Source: Nephrocerus scutellatus
Taxonomy: Eukaryota; Arthropoda; Insecta; Diptera; Pipunculidae
Reading direction: 5' to 3'
NCBI GenBank assembly: GCA_947095585.1
Contig: OX352761.1
Location: forward strand, 37,659,260 to 37,723,259
DNA length: 64,000 nucleotides
Part shown: positions 32,636 to 43,783 of the stretch, piece after piece
Layout: each line of letters starts with the position of its first letter
Position numbering within the stretch: the stretch's first letter is position 1
Notes under the pieces: model-generated
Seen by the model: the letters and a program-made list of their open reading frames with translations, nothing else
The model's database searches: none
Told to the model about the DNA's origin: nothing
Position numbers and translations under genes: made by a program

Positions 32636-34763
32636 TCTCTATATTAACTTCACTTGCCCGTGGCGGCCGGCTGGCTGGCTGGCTGGCACACCAAATCTTG
32701 TGATAAATTTTTAACGCACTTCCTAAAGCCCGATTTTATTGAAATTTTGCACACATGTGTATCTGCCATGACAACACTTTGGGGCCCCTCGGGCTGCTGG
32801 GTCGGGAGGCTCCCATACAAATATTTTACAAAAATCACCCGATTTTCTTCAAATTTTATACGCATATGTATCTCTGTTGGGCAACACCTCTTATAAAAAT
32901 GTAGTAGAGATCGGGCACCGGGGTCTGGGGCACTCATACAAATTTTATAAAAAAAGTACCCGATTTTCTTCAAATTTTATACGCATGTGTATCCCCGATG
33001 GACAACACTTTTTGTAAAAACTTAGTAGTGTTCGGGCCCCGGGTGGGAGGGAACCCATACAAATTTTATAAAAAAATACTCGATTTTCTTCTAATTTTAT
33101 ATGATGTGATGGACAGCACACACTACTTGTAAAAATTTGTTATGGTTGGCGTGCACCCATATAAATTTTATAAAAAAATACCCGAATTTATTCCAATTTT
33201 ATACGCATATGTATCTCCAATGGATAACACTTTTTATAAAAAGTTGGAAGTGATCGGCCCCCGGGGTCGGGGGGCACCCATACAAATTTTATAAAAAAAA
33301 GTACCCGATTTTCTTCAAATTTTATCCGATGGGCAACACTTTTTGTAAAAATGTTGGAGTGATCGGGCCCCGGATTTTCTTTAAATTTGTACACACATGT
33401 TGAATCCTATGGAACGCTTTTTGTAAAAATTTGAAAGTGGCTGTGGCTCCAATATAATTTTTTAAAAATTAGCTTGATTTTCTTCAAATTTTATACACAT
33501 TTATTTGTATTTGTATTTAAAAAAAACAAGAAGATTTTATAAAAAAATACTCGATTTTCTTCACATTTTATACGCCTTTGTATCGCCGATGGACAACACT
33601 TTTTATAAAATTTGGTAGTGTTCGGGCCCCGGGTGGGAGGGAACCTATACAAATTTTTTTTTAAAAAATTACCCGATTTTCTTCAAATTTTATACGCATG
33701 TGTATATCTGTTGGGTAACACTTTTTATAAAAATTTAGAAGTGATCGAGCCCCGGGGTCGGCGGACACCCATACAAATTTTATAAAAAAGTACCCGATTT
33801 TCTTCATATTTTATACGCATGTGTATATCTGTTGGACAACACTTGTTGTAAAAATTTGGAAGTGATCGGTCCCCACAACACTTTCTATTAAAATTTAAGG
33901 CCCCTCGGGCCGCGGGGTCCCCTCCGAACCAAAATTATTATTTTTAATTATCAATTTTTAACGCACTTCCTAAAGCCCGATTTTCCTGAAATTTTGTTCA
34001 CATGTGTATTTCCGGTGACAATACTTTCGGTCCCCAGGGACGGCGGTAACTCATACAAATTTTGTAAAAAAGTATCCGATTTTCTTCTAATTTTATATGA
34101 TGTGAATCTCCGATGGACAGCACACACTACTTGTAAAAATTTGTTGTGGTTGGCGTGCACCCATATAAATTTTATAAAAAAATACCCGAATTTATTCCAA
34201 TTTTATACCCATATGTATCTCCGATGGATAACACTTTTTATAAAAATTTTAAAGTGATCGGCTCCGGGATCGGGGAGGCGGGCACCCATAAAAATTTTAT
34301 TAAAAAAAGAACCCGATTTTCTCCAAATTTTATGAAAAAAAGTACCTGATTATAAAAATTTGGTAATGATCGGGTTCCGGGTCCGTGGGCACCCATACAA
34401 ATTTTATAAAAAAAAGTTCCCGATTTTCTTCAAATTGTATATGCATCCTTATCTCCAATGGATATAACTTTTTGTAAAAAGTTGGAAGTGATCGGGCCCC
34501 GGGTTCGGGGGGCACCCATAAAAAATTTTATAAAAAAAAGTACCCGATTTTCTTCAAATTTTATCCGATGGGCAACACTTTTTGTAAAAATGTTGGAGTG
34601 ATCGGGCCCCGGATTTTCTTTAAATTTTATACAGACATGTTGAATCCTATGGACAACGCTTTTTGTAAAAATTTGGAAGTGGTTGTGGCTCCAATATAAT
34701 TTTTTAAAAATTAGCTTGATTTTCTTCAAATTTTATACACATTTATTTGTATTTAAAAAAAAA
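32636..34763 (+). repeat. family X array (composite copy 1, left arm)
   Basis: Starts TCTATATTAACTTCACTTGC with GGCGGCCGGCTGGCTGGC. About 15 modules of some 120 bp follow, each with ACCCGATTTTCTTCAAATTTT, TACGCATGTGTATCTCCGATGG, ACAACACTTTTTGTAAAAAT, GAAGTGATCGGGCCCCGGGG and CACCCATACAAATTTTATAA blocks. The same order recurs at 55795-56906, with a shorter array there. It is non-coding. Confidence 0.85.
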
Positions 34764-35572
34764 CAAGAACCGTCGTATTTTGGAAGGGGTCGTATACTTT
34801 GGTTGGAGGCTCCCCTAATATATTTTTTTTTGTATTTTCCAATTTTTTCAATTCTTATAGTCATTAATTGTCGAGACTTTTTATTCCTACAAAAGGAACC
34901 TATATTTTGGAACGGTATCCCCAGGTCAATGGACACATGCACATGTTTTTAAGTTGTTATGAATCCTCTTATTTAGAGTCTAGAATAAGAGCGCAAAGTG
35001 CAAAAAATGCTTGCATTGTGTGCATTTTTACAAAATTGGTTGTATATTCACTTAGAAATGTATCTGACAAGCGGATTCGTGATGCTCTAATTGTCAGTAG
35101 AGGATTTTTTTGTCTCCACTTTTACTAATTTACAATAACCAAAAAATACTAACGCAGTCACAAAAAAAATTATTTCGCCCATTTATGCTAATTTATTTAT
35201 CTGCAACATGGTTTTTTCAGAAAGGTTTACTTTTAATAGATTTAGTTCAAATCTTTAAAAAAAGTAAATAATTTTTTTTTCTATCTAAAAACACAAAATA
35301 ACAAACATTTTAATACGCATGTACTAAAAAAACGCATAAAGTTTCAGTGAAAAATGCAAACTGTACGTATTAAATACGAACATATGGCAAGATTACATAA
35401 ATGGTCGCTATTTTCATGAATCCCGTTCCAAAATATAGGTTCCTTTTGAAGGAATTAAAAGTCTCGACAATTAATGACTATAAAAGTTGAAAAAATTAGA
35501 AAATATAAAAAAAAATATTAGGGGAGCCTCCAACAAAAGTATACGACCCCTTCCAAAATACGACGGTTCATG
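34764..35572. mobile_element. foldback-like element with about 150-bp inverted repeats (copy 1)
   Basis: Ends CAAGAACCGTCGTATTTTGG and, inverted, CCAAAATACGACGGTTCATG. The inverted similarity runs about 150 bp inward (to CCTATATTTTGGAACGG / CCGTTCCAAAATATAGG). The core of about 500 bp is AT-rich and non-coding. A second copy with the same neighbours is at 56907-57884, and a remnant of one end is at 62650-62700. It is a non-autonomous long-TIR element of unknown superfamily. Confidence 0.8.
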
Positions 35573-36839
35573 TTTTTTTAAATTGTCTATATTAACTTCA
35601 CTTGCCCGTGGCGGCCGGCTGGCTGGCTGGCTGGCTGGCACACCAAATCTTGTGATCAATTTTTAACCCACTTCCTAAAGCCCGATTTTATTGAAATTTT
35701 ACACGCATGTATAAATCCCATGACAACATTTCTATTAAAATTTAGGGCCCCTCGGGCCGCGGGGTCGGGGGTCTCCCATAAATTTTTTTTTTTTAATTAT
35801 CAATTTTTAACGCACTTCCTAAAGCTCATTTTTCCTGAAATTTTGTACACATGTGTATTTCCGGTGACAATACTTTCTTTTAAAATTTGGAAGTGATCGG
35901 GCACCGGGTTCGTGGGGCTCCCATACAAATTTAAAAAAAAATTACACGATTTTTTTCAAATTTTACACACATGTGTATACCCAATAAACAATCCTTTTTC
36001 TAAAATTTGGTAGTGATCGGGCCGCGGGTTCGGCCGCAAGGCCCTTATACATTTTTTAAATATCACATAGTGGCATCAGATACCGTCGTACTTTAATGAC
36101 TTTGTGTGGTGTGTGCTGCGCAGTCGGCTGCGCTGCTTGGTTTTGGTGGTGGAGAGAGAGAGAAATCTTAGCTCACACACAAATGAACCCAGCAACTTAC
36201 TTACTTATTTACTGAATTGTATTTTTATTGATGTCGTTTTTTGTTTTCGATGTCAACTTACAGATAGAACAACAAGTTTTTACAATATTCTGTCATTTAG
36301 CGTTTTCATAAATTAGTTCAGAGCAGTCAAAGAGTTCTCAAGAAAAATGCTCGTGTTTCTTATTTGCTCAGAGTATAAGCGTGCTCTAACTCTAAGTGCT
36401 CAGAATAAAATGATCTGAGCATTTTCAAATTTGACATCTGATGTCAAATGTCTTTTTCGATTATTTTCCCCTACAATAAAAAAAAATGACCCAGGATCGA
36501 GGGGCTCCCATATCAATTTCTGCGATTAGAGAATTTAGATGAAAAATTTTAATTTTTATGGTTTGTTTTATATATATTCTCTATATTAACTTCGCTTTCC
36601 CGTGGCACGTCTGTCTGTCGGTCGGTAGGTTTGTCGTAGAATCTTGCGATCAATTTTTAACCCACTACCCAAAGCCCGATTTTATTTAAATTTTGCATGT
36701 GTATTTTCGAAAAGAACACTTTCTATTAAAATTTGGGACCTTTCGGGCCTCAGGATTTTCTTTAAATTTTAAACACATGTGTATCAGGGATGGACAAAAT
36801 TTTTTGTAAATTTTTTAGAGTGATCGAGCCTTGAGGCCC
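35573..36839 (+). repeat. family X (composite copy 1, right arm) and second start
   Basis: A new family X start (AATTGTCTATATTAACTTCAC at 35581) with three modules, then a unique block (36070-36500) with GTGTGTGCTGCGCAGTCGGC, a GAGAGAGAGAGAAATCTTA run and several TGCTCAGA motifs. GCGATTAGAGAATTTAG leads into another family X start at 36574 with two more modules. All but the last part matches 57885-58830. Confidence 0.8.
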
Positions 36840-36879
36840 GAGTGGTGCCCTTGTAAGTAAAATAATTCTCTAATAGGAG

Positions 36880-37540
36880 ATGCATATGTGTTTAATATGT
36901 ATCTCCTATGTATGAGGGGTACCCAAGTTAAAATCCCTGAGGCCCGGGGGTGTCCATGTAAATTTTTTAAAAATTAGCTCGTTTTTTTTTTTTCAAATTT
37001 TAAGCACATGTGTATTACTGATGGACAAAGTTTTTTGTAACTAAGGTTGCTAAGGAAATTTTTTTAAACAGCTAATATATATATACACACCCGGCGTTGC
37101 CCGTGGCCCCGTAAGGCACCCACCACCATCAAATGTGGCGGTTCTGGTTTTTTTTTTACTAATATTCAAAAATTCTTAAAAATGCGAAATCTGATCACTT
37201 TCAAAATATGCCTAATAAGTGGTCAGTATGGTATAAAACCACTACGCAAGTTTGTTGAAGGGTTTGGCAGTCAATGGGGAACCGGCCACATATATACATA
37301 CGTACATACATACATGTATGCCTAAATATACACACAAAGTTTGACTTTAATACATATATATGGACTATCTTATAACCCAGGTGTTAACGGGACCCGCTGA
37401 CCCACCCCACTCCACAAAAAAAACACCAAGACCCAGAAAATGCTGAGATTTGAACTCGTACAGACAAACATAAATACACGTCTTCGTAAATATATCGACT
37501 CAAGCGCCACTTACTGGGTTGAAAAGAAACCTAAACTTAT
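36880..37540. repeat. family X-related non-coding sequence
   Basis: Contains modules with GCCCGGGGGTGTCCATG, an ACCCGGCGTTGCCCGTGG block at 37090, and ATCACTTTCAAAATATGCC followed by GGTATAAAACCACTACGCAAG. The last two blocks also occur near 61630 and 62820, so this is a family X 3' segment. It is repeated in the second tandem copy. Confidence 0.65.
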
Positions 37541-37665
37541 CGTATAGAAATAAAGAAAATACATTTTATTCCTAAACCAACAAATTTTTTATTGTAATGA
37601 CCCTTTTTTTTACACAGAACCCTGGTCACACTGAGGACTACCCTGGTTGAGAAAACCTCGTTACA
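37540..37665 (+). mobile_element. LTR 3' end (TGTAACGAGG family)
   Basis: Contains AATAAAGAAAATAC, TTTATTGTAATGACCC and AACCCTGGTCACACTGAGG, and ends CTCGTTACA. This matches, inverted, the LTR-like end at 22605-22700, including the poly(A)-signal side. Only the R-U5 part is recognisable here. Second copy at 42346-42471. Confidence 0.6.
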
Positions 37666-37851
37666 AGGTAACAATGAACAATGAACGCCAAACGTTTTCG
37701 TAAATATCTTCACTCCAGCGCCACCTTCCGGATCAAAAAAACATAGACTCACCGTAGCACCAAACGAACATATGGTGTAAATACGGCTTAGATACGCCCA
37801 GTGGTTTAGGCGTTGCGCGATTACATGCAAATGCACAATAATTCTTATATA

Positions 37852-38974
37852 CACTGAGGTCCCGATTTGCGTCGACTCGTTTTGCGTTGTTTTGATTTAC
37901 GTCCTCAAACAAAAAATATTCGGTTTGTGTTGTTTTCTCGATTTTATCGATCGTCGCTACAAGCATGGAAATTACGGTGATGCCAATAAACGGAGCAGTT
38001 GAGTTGATTATATCCAACCTGCAGCATTCTGGTACGATATCATCACACACAAACACACACTTGCTACACAAAAGACATAATCGGATTCGGTCTAAAAATA
38101 TTTTTTATAACATTATACTCTCTTCTATTGTTGTTTTGGAGCTGCTACGAAAACGGCAAAATAAATTGTTACCAAATAAAAGTTAATTTATGTTCCTTAT
38201 AATTTTATTTTTAATCCCTTACTTGAAACTATGTGGGCGCCGTGGGTCAGTGGAAATGCGCATGGCTACTGAGAAGGAGGTTCGCGGTTCGAATCCCAGT
38301 AACACCAAAAGCATTTTTTACGGTGTCCCACCTCGCGAATGGGTGACAAAAGTTCCGAGAGTAATAACTTGTGACGGAAAGCTTCTCAATTCGCCGTTCG
38401 GATCCGGCCCTTCCTTTTGTGTCCAAAAATATACATGCGCAACACAAATGGTCGCAAGAAGCTACTTAGTCCTTGGACCACAATGGTCTGTCGCGCTGAT
38501 TATTATTATTATTATTACTTGAAACTATGTATAATTAAATATGTACATACATAATTATATTAAAATAAAACATTTATGTCAAACTAAATTAGTTTTCTAT
38601 GAAATAAAAAAATAAAAATTTATCATCTTTGGAACCAATCCACTGCCAAAAATATTGAATGGTATGCGAAAATTTATTTCGATTTACATCACAAAATATA
38701 TTTTTTATAAACTTTGGAACAAATCTATAACCAATTGCATAGGAATATACGAGAAAATGTGTTTCGGTTTGTGTTGTTTCGTTTTGCGTCCACAGTTTTT
38801 ATAACCATTCTACGACGCAAATCGGAACCGCTGTGTATATTTTTTATAAACTTTGGAACCAATCTACAACCAATTATATAGGAATATACGAGAAAATGTG
38901 TTTCGGTTTGCGTTGTTTCGTTTTGCGTCCACAATTTTTAGAACCATTCTACGACGCAAATCGGGACCCCAGTG
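37852..38974. mobile_element. pogo/Tigger-like non-autonomous element carrying a SINE (copy 1)
   Basis: Ends CACTGAGGTCCCGATTTGCG and, inverted, CACTGGGGTCCCGATTTGCG. It is flanked by TA on both sides (37850-37851 and 38975-38976), as for the Tc1/mariner-pogo superfamily. There is no transposase. A 138-bp segment with the right terminus is tandemly doubled (38698-38836 and 38837-38974), leaving an internal ACGACGCAAATCGG. A SINE lies inside at 38235-38516. The same element sits at 42658-43780. Confidence 0.85.
38235..38516 (+). mobile_element. tRNA-derived SINE with 14-bp target duplication
   Basis: A 282-bp SINE. Near its start are an A box (TGGGTCAGTGGAAATGCG) and a B box (GGTTCGAATCCC), the internal RNA polymerase III promoter of a tRNA-derived element. 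It ends in (ATT)n. Perfect 14-bp duplications ACTTGAAACTATGT flank it at 38221-38234 and 38517-38530. Other copies: 43041-43322 (in the tandem duplication), 52423-52704 and a fragment at 63650-63720. The 110-codon frame through it is meaningless. Confidence 0.93.
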
Positions 38975-38977
38975 TAT

Positions 38978-40673
38978 TGTTACGAAAAGTAGTTAATAGG
39001 GTTAGATAGTGGAATTTGAATGCTAAGATAAATCTCAATGTACATACTGCATACTAAAAATAGTCACTGAATTAGAATTAAACACTTTTGAATAGCATTA
39101 TTTTAGGCTGTAAGATTTAAAGGATTATTTGAAATATATATGTGTTGGGGTTGTAAATAATTATAACATACATTTGTCTCGTGTGACTATTATGCTAATT
39201 GATATGTACCAATAAAGTTAGTCTTAAGCTCATACCCGACGTGTTAACATTCATTTAATTCCTTCACCGAAAGACACAAAAGTGGCGACGAGAAAAAACC
39301 GGTTTCTATACACACACGTTGGTTTGGCAAAAAGTGTGCAATTACTATATGACGGAGAAAAATAAAGACGGAATTAAGATTCAAGAAGAAAGTGCTTATA
39401 AAGTTATGGCAGGTTTCATTGCAATATAATATTTTAATGTAGGGGATACTTTTAATAACTATATTGAAAGACTGTCTCACTTACTTTAGTTAAATAAAAT
39501 ATCGTTAAATGACGATAAAGTGTTTGTTTTAATTGGTGTCGGTGGAGGTGATTTATACAATATTGCTAAAACGTTGGTAGCGCCAAAAAAACCAGATGAG
39601 CAATACAATACGAGGAATTAATAAAGAATTTAAAATCTTATTTTGAGCCAAAAAAAAAAAATATTACGGCTGAGCGTTTAAAGTTTTTAAAGAGAAATAA
39701 GAACTTAGATGAAACAGTTTCAGATTTCATAGTTGCCGTTAAACAGTTAGCGGAAAGCAGTAATTATGCTGCGTTTCTGGAAGAAGCGCTGAAAGATCGA
39801 CTTTTAATGGGTTTAAAGAACAAAAGATTTCAATGAAAGTTAATTGATATAGGTGAATTGACGTTCGAAAAAGCATGTGAAACAGCGCTAAATATGGAGT
39901 TAATCGAATTAAAGATGATCAACATGAACAACGGAGCATCGACAATAGCTGTACATTTATTACATAACCAACAATGCTGGAGAATTGAAAGGGACTCAAG
40001 AGCAGTTAAACCACACGAGAATATTCGTTCATCTAGGTCAAGGGCAGACAATTTTTCTAAGGTGCAGTGTAACTTTTGTAAAAAATGCAAAGAACAACTA
40101 CAGATCGTTTAGCCGAAATAATAAATATAAAATTTCTAATAAAACCGATAATATCAGCACAATAACAAATAATTTAGACTATACTGATAGTATTGACGTA
40201 GTTTTTTTTAAATAATTTACAAAGTGAGAAAAGCAATGCGCTATTCATAGAATTATTTTGTAATGGCAAGCGTTTAAAAATGGAAATAGATTCGGGCGCT
40301 TGTACTTCGGTTATTCATAAACAAACTTTTAGGTCTTTGTTCTCAAATGTTTCAACTATGAAATATAAACGTAATTTATATATTTATATATATATTTAGT
40401 TATGGTTGGATAAGTTAATTGCAGAGTGGAGAAATAAAATGTTATCGGTGGACAACTTGTGTGAAGAGTAAGAAATAATGCTACCACCTAAGAGAATTAT
40501 AGTGAAAGACAAGTGTTGTTGCAATAAATATTTCTGTGTACATTTAAAATTATTGTGAACTTGTATTATTTATACTGTCTGTTTCTTAAAGTTGTTATTT
40601 TTAAATTAGAAAACTTGTGTTGTGTTTTATTTGCAAATTCCTTTACGAGCTCGAAAGCCTAAATTTCGTAACA
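38978..40673 (+). mobile_element. Mag-like Ty3/gypsy remnant with inverted TGTTACGAAA ends
   Basis: Begins TGTTACGAAAAG directly after the pogo-like element and ends TTTCGTAACA at 40673, a perfect 10-bp inverted pair. A putative 5' LTR (38978-39249) carries AATAAAG and ends GTGTTAACA, followed by a broken gag-protease. There is no reverse transcriptase or integrase, so it is a heavily deleted copy. The second copy is at 43784-45478. Confidence 0.65.
39355..40400 (+). pseudogene. gag-protease remnant, Mag-like Ty3/gypsy
   Basis: Plus-strand frames read FNNYIERLSHLL, LVAPKKPDEQY, SYFEPKKKNITAERLKF, an AVKQLAESSNYAAFLE stretch, KDRLLMGLKNKRFQ, LTFEKACETALNMEL, a CNFCKKC zinc-knuckle start and an EIDSGACTSVIHKQTF protease motif (active-site DSGA). 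This order is the gag-PR of Mag-lineage gypsy elements. Several stops and at least two frameshifts break it. Repeated at 44161-45210. Confidence 0.8.
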
Positions 40674-40689
40674 ATATAAACATATAGAG

Positions 40690-41640
40690 ATTTATTTGTA
40701 TGTTTGTTTGTGCCTTTCTTACTCTGGAACGCCTTGACCAATTTCAACCAATCTTGGTAGACATATTGGCGGTCAGCCATCAACAGAGTAGGGCGGATAA
40801 CACAGAATGCTTCAGACATGCATGTGGCTGCAACTATTTCTGACTGGTGGAAGTGCGATCAAACCTCCACGTCGTGGCCGCTGGTAATTTTCCTCCAGTA
40901 CAGGAAAAGCGAAATTATCGGGCTAGTCCTTCAAAGTAAGGTTGGAGCGAGGCCAATAACCTCGCCCGTAAAAAAACCATATTACGGAACCCCAAATCAG
41001 CCTCGGATACACTAATGAATGACGACGACCACGGCAACGAAAACGGCTAAATGATTCAAGAATTTTCTCATGGAACGTACGCTCACTGTATAGAGCTCGA
41101 GCTGCACAGCAGCTAGCCGATACCCTGTCCAAATATAATGCTGCCATAACAACAATTCAGGAGATACGGTGGACGGAGAATGGTGTCTTACAAAAATCAG
41201 AATATGACATATATTACAGCTTTCATGCCAGACATCATGTGCTCGGGGTGGGGTTTCTAGTCAGCAAAAGAATGAAACACACCGTTATCGGCCTTAAAGC
41301 AGTAAATGAACGGCAATACACCCTTCGCATGCGGGGCAGATTTAAAAACATAAGCCTCATAAACGTTCCCGCACCTACAGAGGAGTCCCCAGATGATGAA
41401 AAAGAAGAATTCTTTGAATCAGTCGAATGGGAACTCCATTCCTGTCCTCAGTATTACGTAAAAATCATTCTGGGGGATATGAATGCTAAAACAGGTAGGG
41501 GGCCAGTATTCAGTAGTACATTGGCACCCATAGCTTACACGAGAACACTAATGACAATGGACAACGAGTCAAAGAGATGGCAGCAAGCAATAATTTTTAC
41601 GTTGCGAGTACAAGGTTTGCGCGTAAAAATATCCACAAAG
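40690..41640 (+). pseudogene. RTE element 5' part, cut by the tandem duplication
   Basis: 5' UTR and AP-endonuclease start of an RTE retrotransposon: FSWNVRSLYRARAAQQLADTL, IQEIRWTENGV, a 141-codon open frame with FKNISLINVPAPTEESPDDE and KIILGDMNAKTGR (catalytic GDMN). It ends at 41640 in the middle of the domain, where the duplicated unit restarts. The continuous copy is at 45495-48200. Confidence 0.9.
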
Positions 41641-42657
41641 TCACAAAGAGTGGTGCCCTTGTAAGTAAAATAATTCTCTAATAGGAGATGCATATGTGTT
41701 TAATATGTATCTCCTATGTATGAGGGGTACCCAAGTTAAAATCCCTGAGGCCCGGGGGTGTCCATGTAAATTTTTTAAAAATTAGCTCGTTTTTTTTTTT
41801 CAAATTTTAAGCACATGTGTATTACTGATGGACAAAGTTTTTTGTAACTAAGGTTGCTAAGGAAATTTTTTTAAACAGCTAATATATATATACACAACCG
41901 GCGTTGCCCGTGGCCCCGTAAGGCACCCACCACCATCAAATGTGGCGGTTCTGGTTTTTTTTTACTAATATTCAAAAATTCTTAAAAATGCGAAATCTGA
42001 TCACTTTCAAAATATGCCTAATAAGTGGTCAGTATGGTATAAAACCACTACGCAAGTTTGTTGAAGGGTTTGGCAGTCAATGGGGAACCGGCCACATATA
42101 TACATACGTACATACATACATGTATGCCTAAATATACACACAAAGTTTGACTTTAATACATATATATGGACTATCTTATAACCCAGGTGTTAACGGGACC
42201 CGCTTACCCACCCCACTCCACAAAAAAAACACCAAGACCCAGAAAATGCTGAGATTTGAACTCGTACAGACAAACATAAATACACGTCTTCGTAAATATA
42301 TCGACTCAAGCGCCACTTACTGGGTTGAAAAGAAACCTAAACTTATCGTATAGAAATAAAGAAAATACATTTTATTCCTAAACCAACAAATTTTTTATTG
42401 TAATGACCCTTTTTTTTACACAGAACCCTGGTCACACTGAGGACTACCCTGGTTGAGAAAACCTCGTTACAAGGTAACAATGAACAATGAACGCCAAACG
42501 TTTTCGTAAATATCTTCACTCCAGCGCCACCTTCCGGATCAAAAAAACATAGACTCACCGTAGCACCAAACGAACATATGGTGTAAATACGGCTTAGATA
42601 CGCCCAGTGGTTTAGGCGTTGCGCGATTACATGCAAATGCACAATAATTCTTATATA

Positions 42658-43780
42658 CACTGAGGTCCCGATTTGCGTCGACTCGTTTTGCGTTGTTTTG
42701 ATTTACGTCCTCAAACAAAAAATATTCGGTTTGTGTTGTTTTCTCGATTTTATCGATCGTCGCTACAAGCATGGAAATTACGGTGATGCCAATAAACGGA
42801 GCAGTTGAGTTGATTATATCCAACCTGCAGCATTCTGGTACGATATCATCACACACAAACACACACTTGCTACACAAAAGACATAATCGGATTCGGTCTT
42901 AAAATATTTTTTATAACATTATACTCTCTTCTTTTGTTGTTTTGGAGCTGCTACGAAAACGGCAAAATAAATTGTTACCAAATAAAAGTTAATTTATGTT
43001 CCTTATAATTTTATTTTTAATCCCTTACTTGAAACTATGTGGGCGCCGTGGGTCAGTGGAAATGCGCATGGCTACTGAGAAGGAGGTTCGCGGTTCGAAT
43101 CCCAGTAACACCAAAAGCATTTTTTACGGTGTCCCACCTCGCGAATGGGTGACAAAAGTTCCGAGAGTAATAACTTGTGACGGAAAGCTTCTCAATTCGC
43201 CGTTCGGATCCGGCCCTTCCTTTTGTGTCCAAAAATATACATGCGCAACACAAATGGTCGCAAGAAGCTACTTAGTCCTTGGACCACAATGGTCTGTCGC
43301 GCTGATTATTATTATTATTATTACTTGAAACTATGTATAATTAAATATGTACATACATAATTATATTAAAATAAAACATTTATGTCAAACTAAATTAGTT
43401 TTCTATGAAATAAAAAAATAAAAATTTATCATCTTTGGAACCAATCCACTGCCAAAAATATTGAATGGTATGCGAAAATTTATTTCGATTTACATCACAA
43501 AATATATTTTTTATAAACTTTGGAACAAATCTATAACCAATTGCATAGGAATATACGAGAAAATGTGTTTCGGTTTGCGTTGTTTCGTTTTGCGTCCACA
43601 GTTTTTATAACCATTCTACGACGCAAATCGGAACCGCTGTGTATATTTTTTATAAACTTTGGAACCAATCTACAACCAATTATATAGGAATATACGAGAA
43701 AATGTGTTTCGGTTTGCGTTGTTTCGTTTTGCGTCCACAATTTTTAGAACCATTCTACGACGCAAATCGGGACCCCAGTG
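42658..43780. mobile_element. pogo/Tigger-like element carrying a SINE (copy 2)
   Basis: Duplicate of 37852-38974, with the same TIRs, TA flanks, doubled right end and nested SINE. Confidence 0.85.
43041..43322 (+). mobile_element. tRNA-derived SINE (copy in tandem duplicate)
   Basis: Identical in layout to the SINE at 38235; the 14-bp duplications are at 43027-43040 and 43323-43336. It arose by duplication, not by a new insertion. Confidence 0.93.
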
Positions 43781-43783
43781 TAT

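Larger units (their letters stand above)
36840..41640. repeat. 4.8-kb tandem duplication, copy 1
   Basis: From GAGTGGTGCCCTTGTAAG (36840) to ATATCCACAAAG (41640) the sequence is repeated, almost base for base, at 41648-46445. Differences are rare single bases (for example at 37391 against 42203, and 38095 against 42901) and a few homopolymer or small indels. An 8-bp insert, TCACAAAG, joins the two copies. Contents are listed separately. Confidence 0.95.

Noticed and set aside
37733..38071. 112-codon minus-strand frame, duplicated at 42539-42877
   Set aside because: It lies across the left end of the pogo-like element and flanking sequence. It shows no transposase motif, and its conservation is only that of the recent tandem duplication.
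38190..38522. 110-codon frame, also at 42996-43328
   Set aside because: It covers the SINE from tRNA-like head to ATT tail; there is no coding role.
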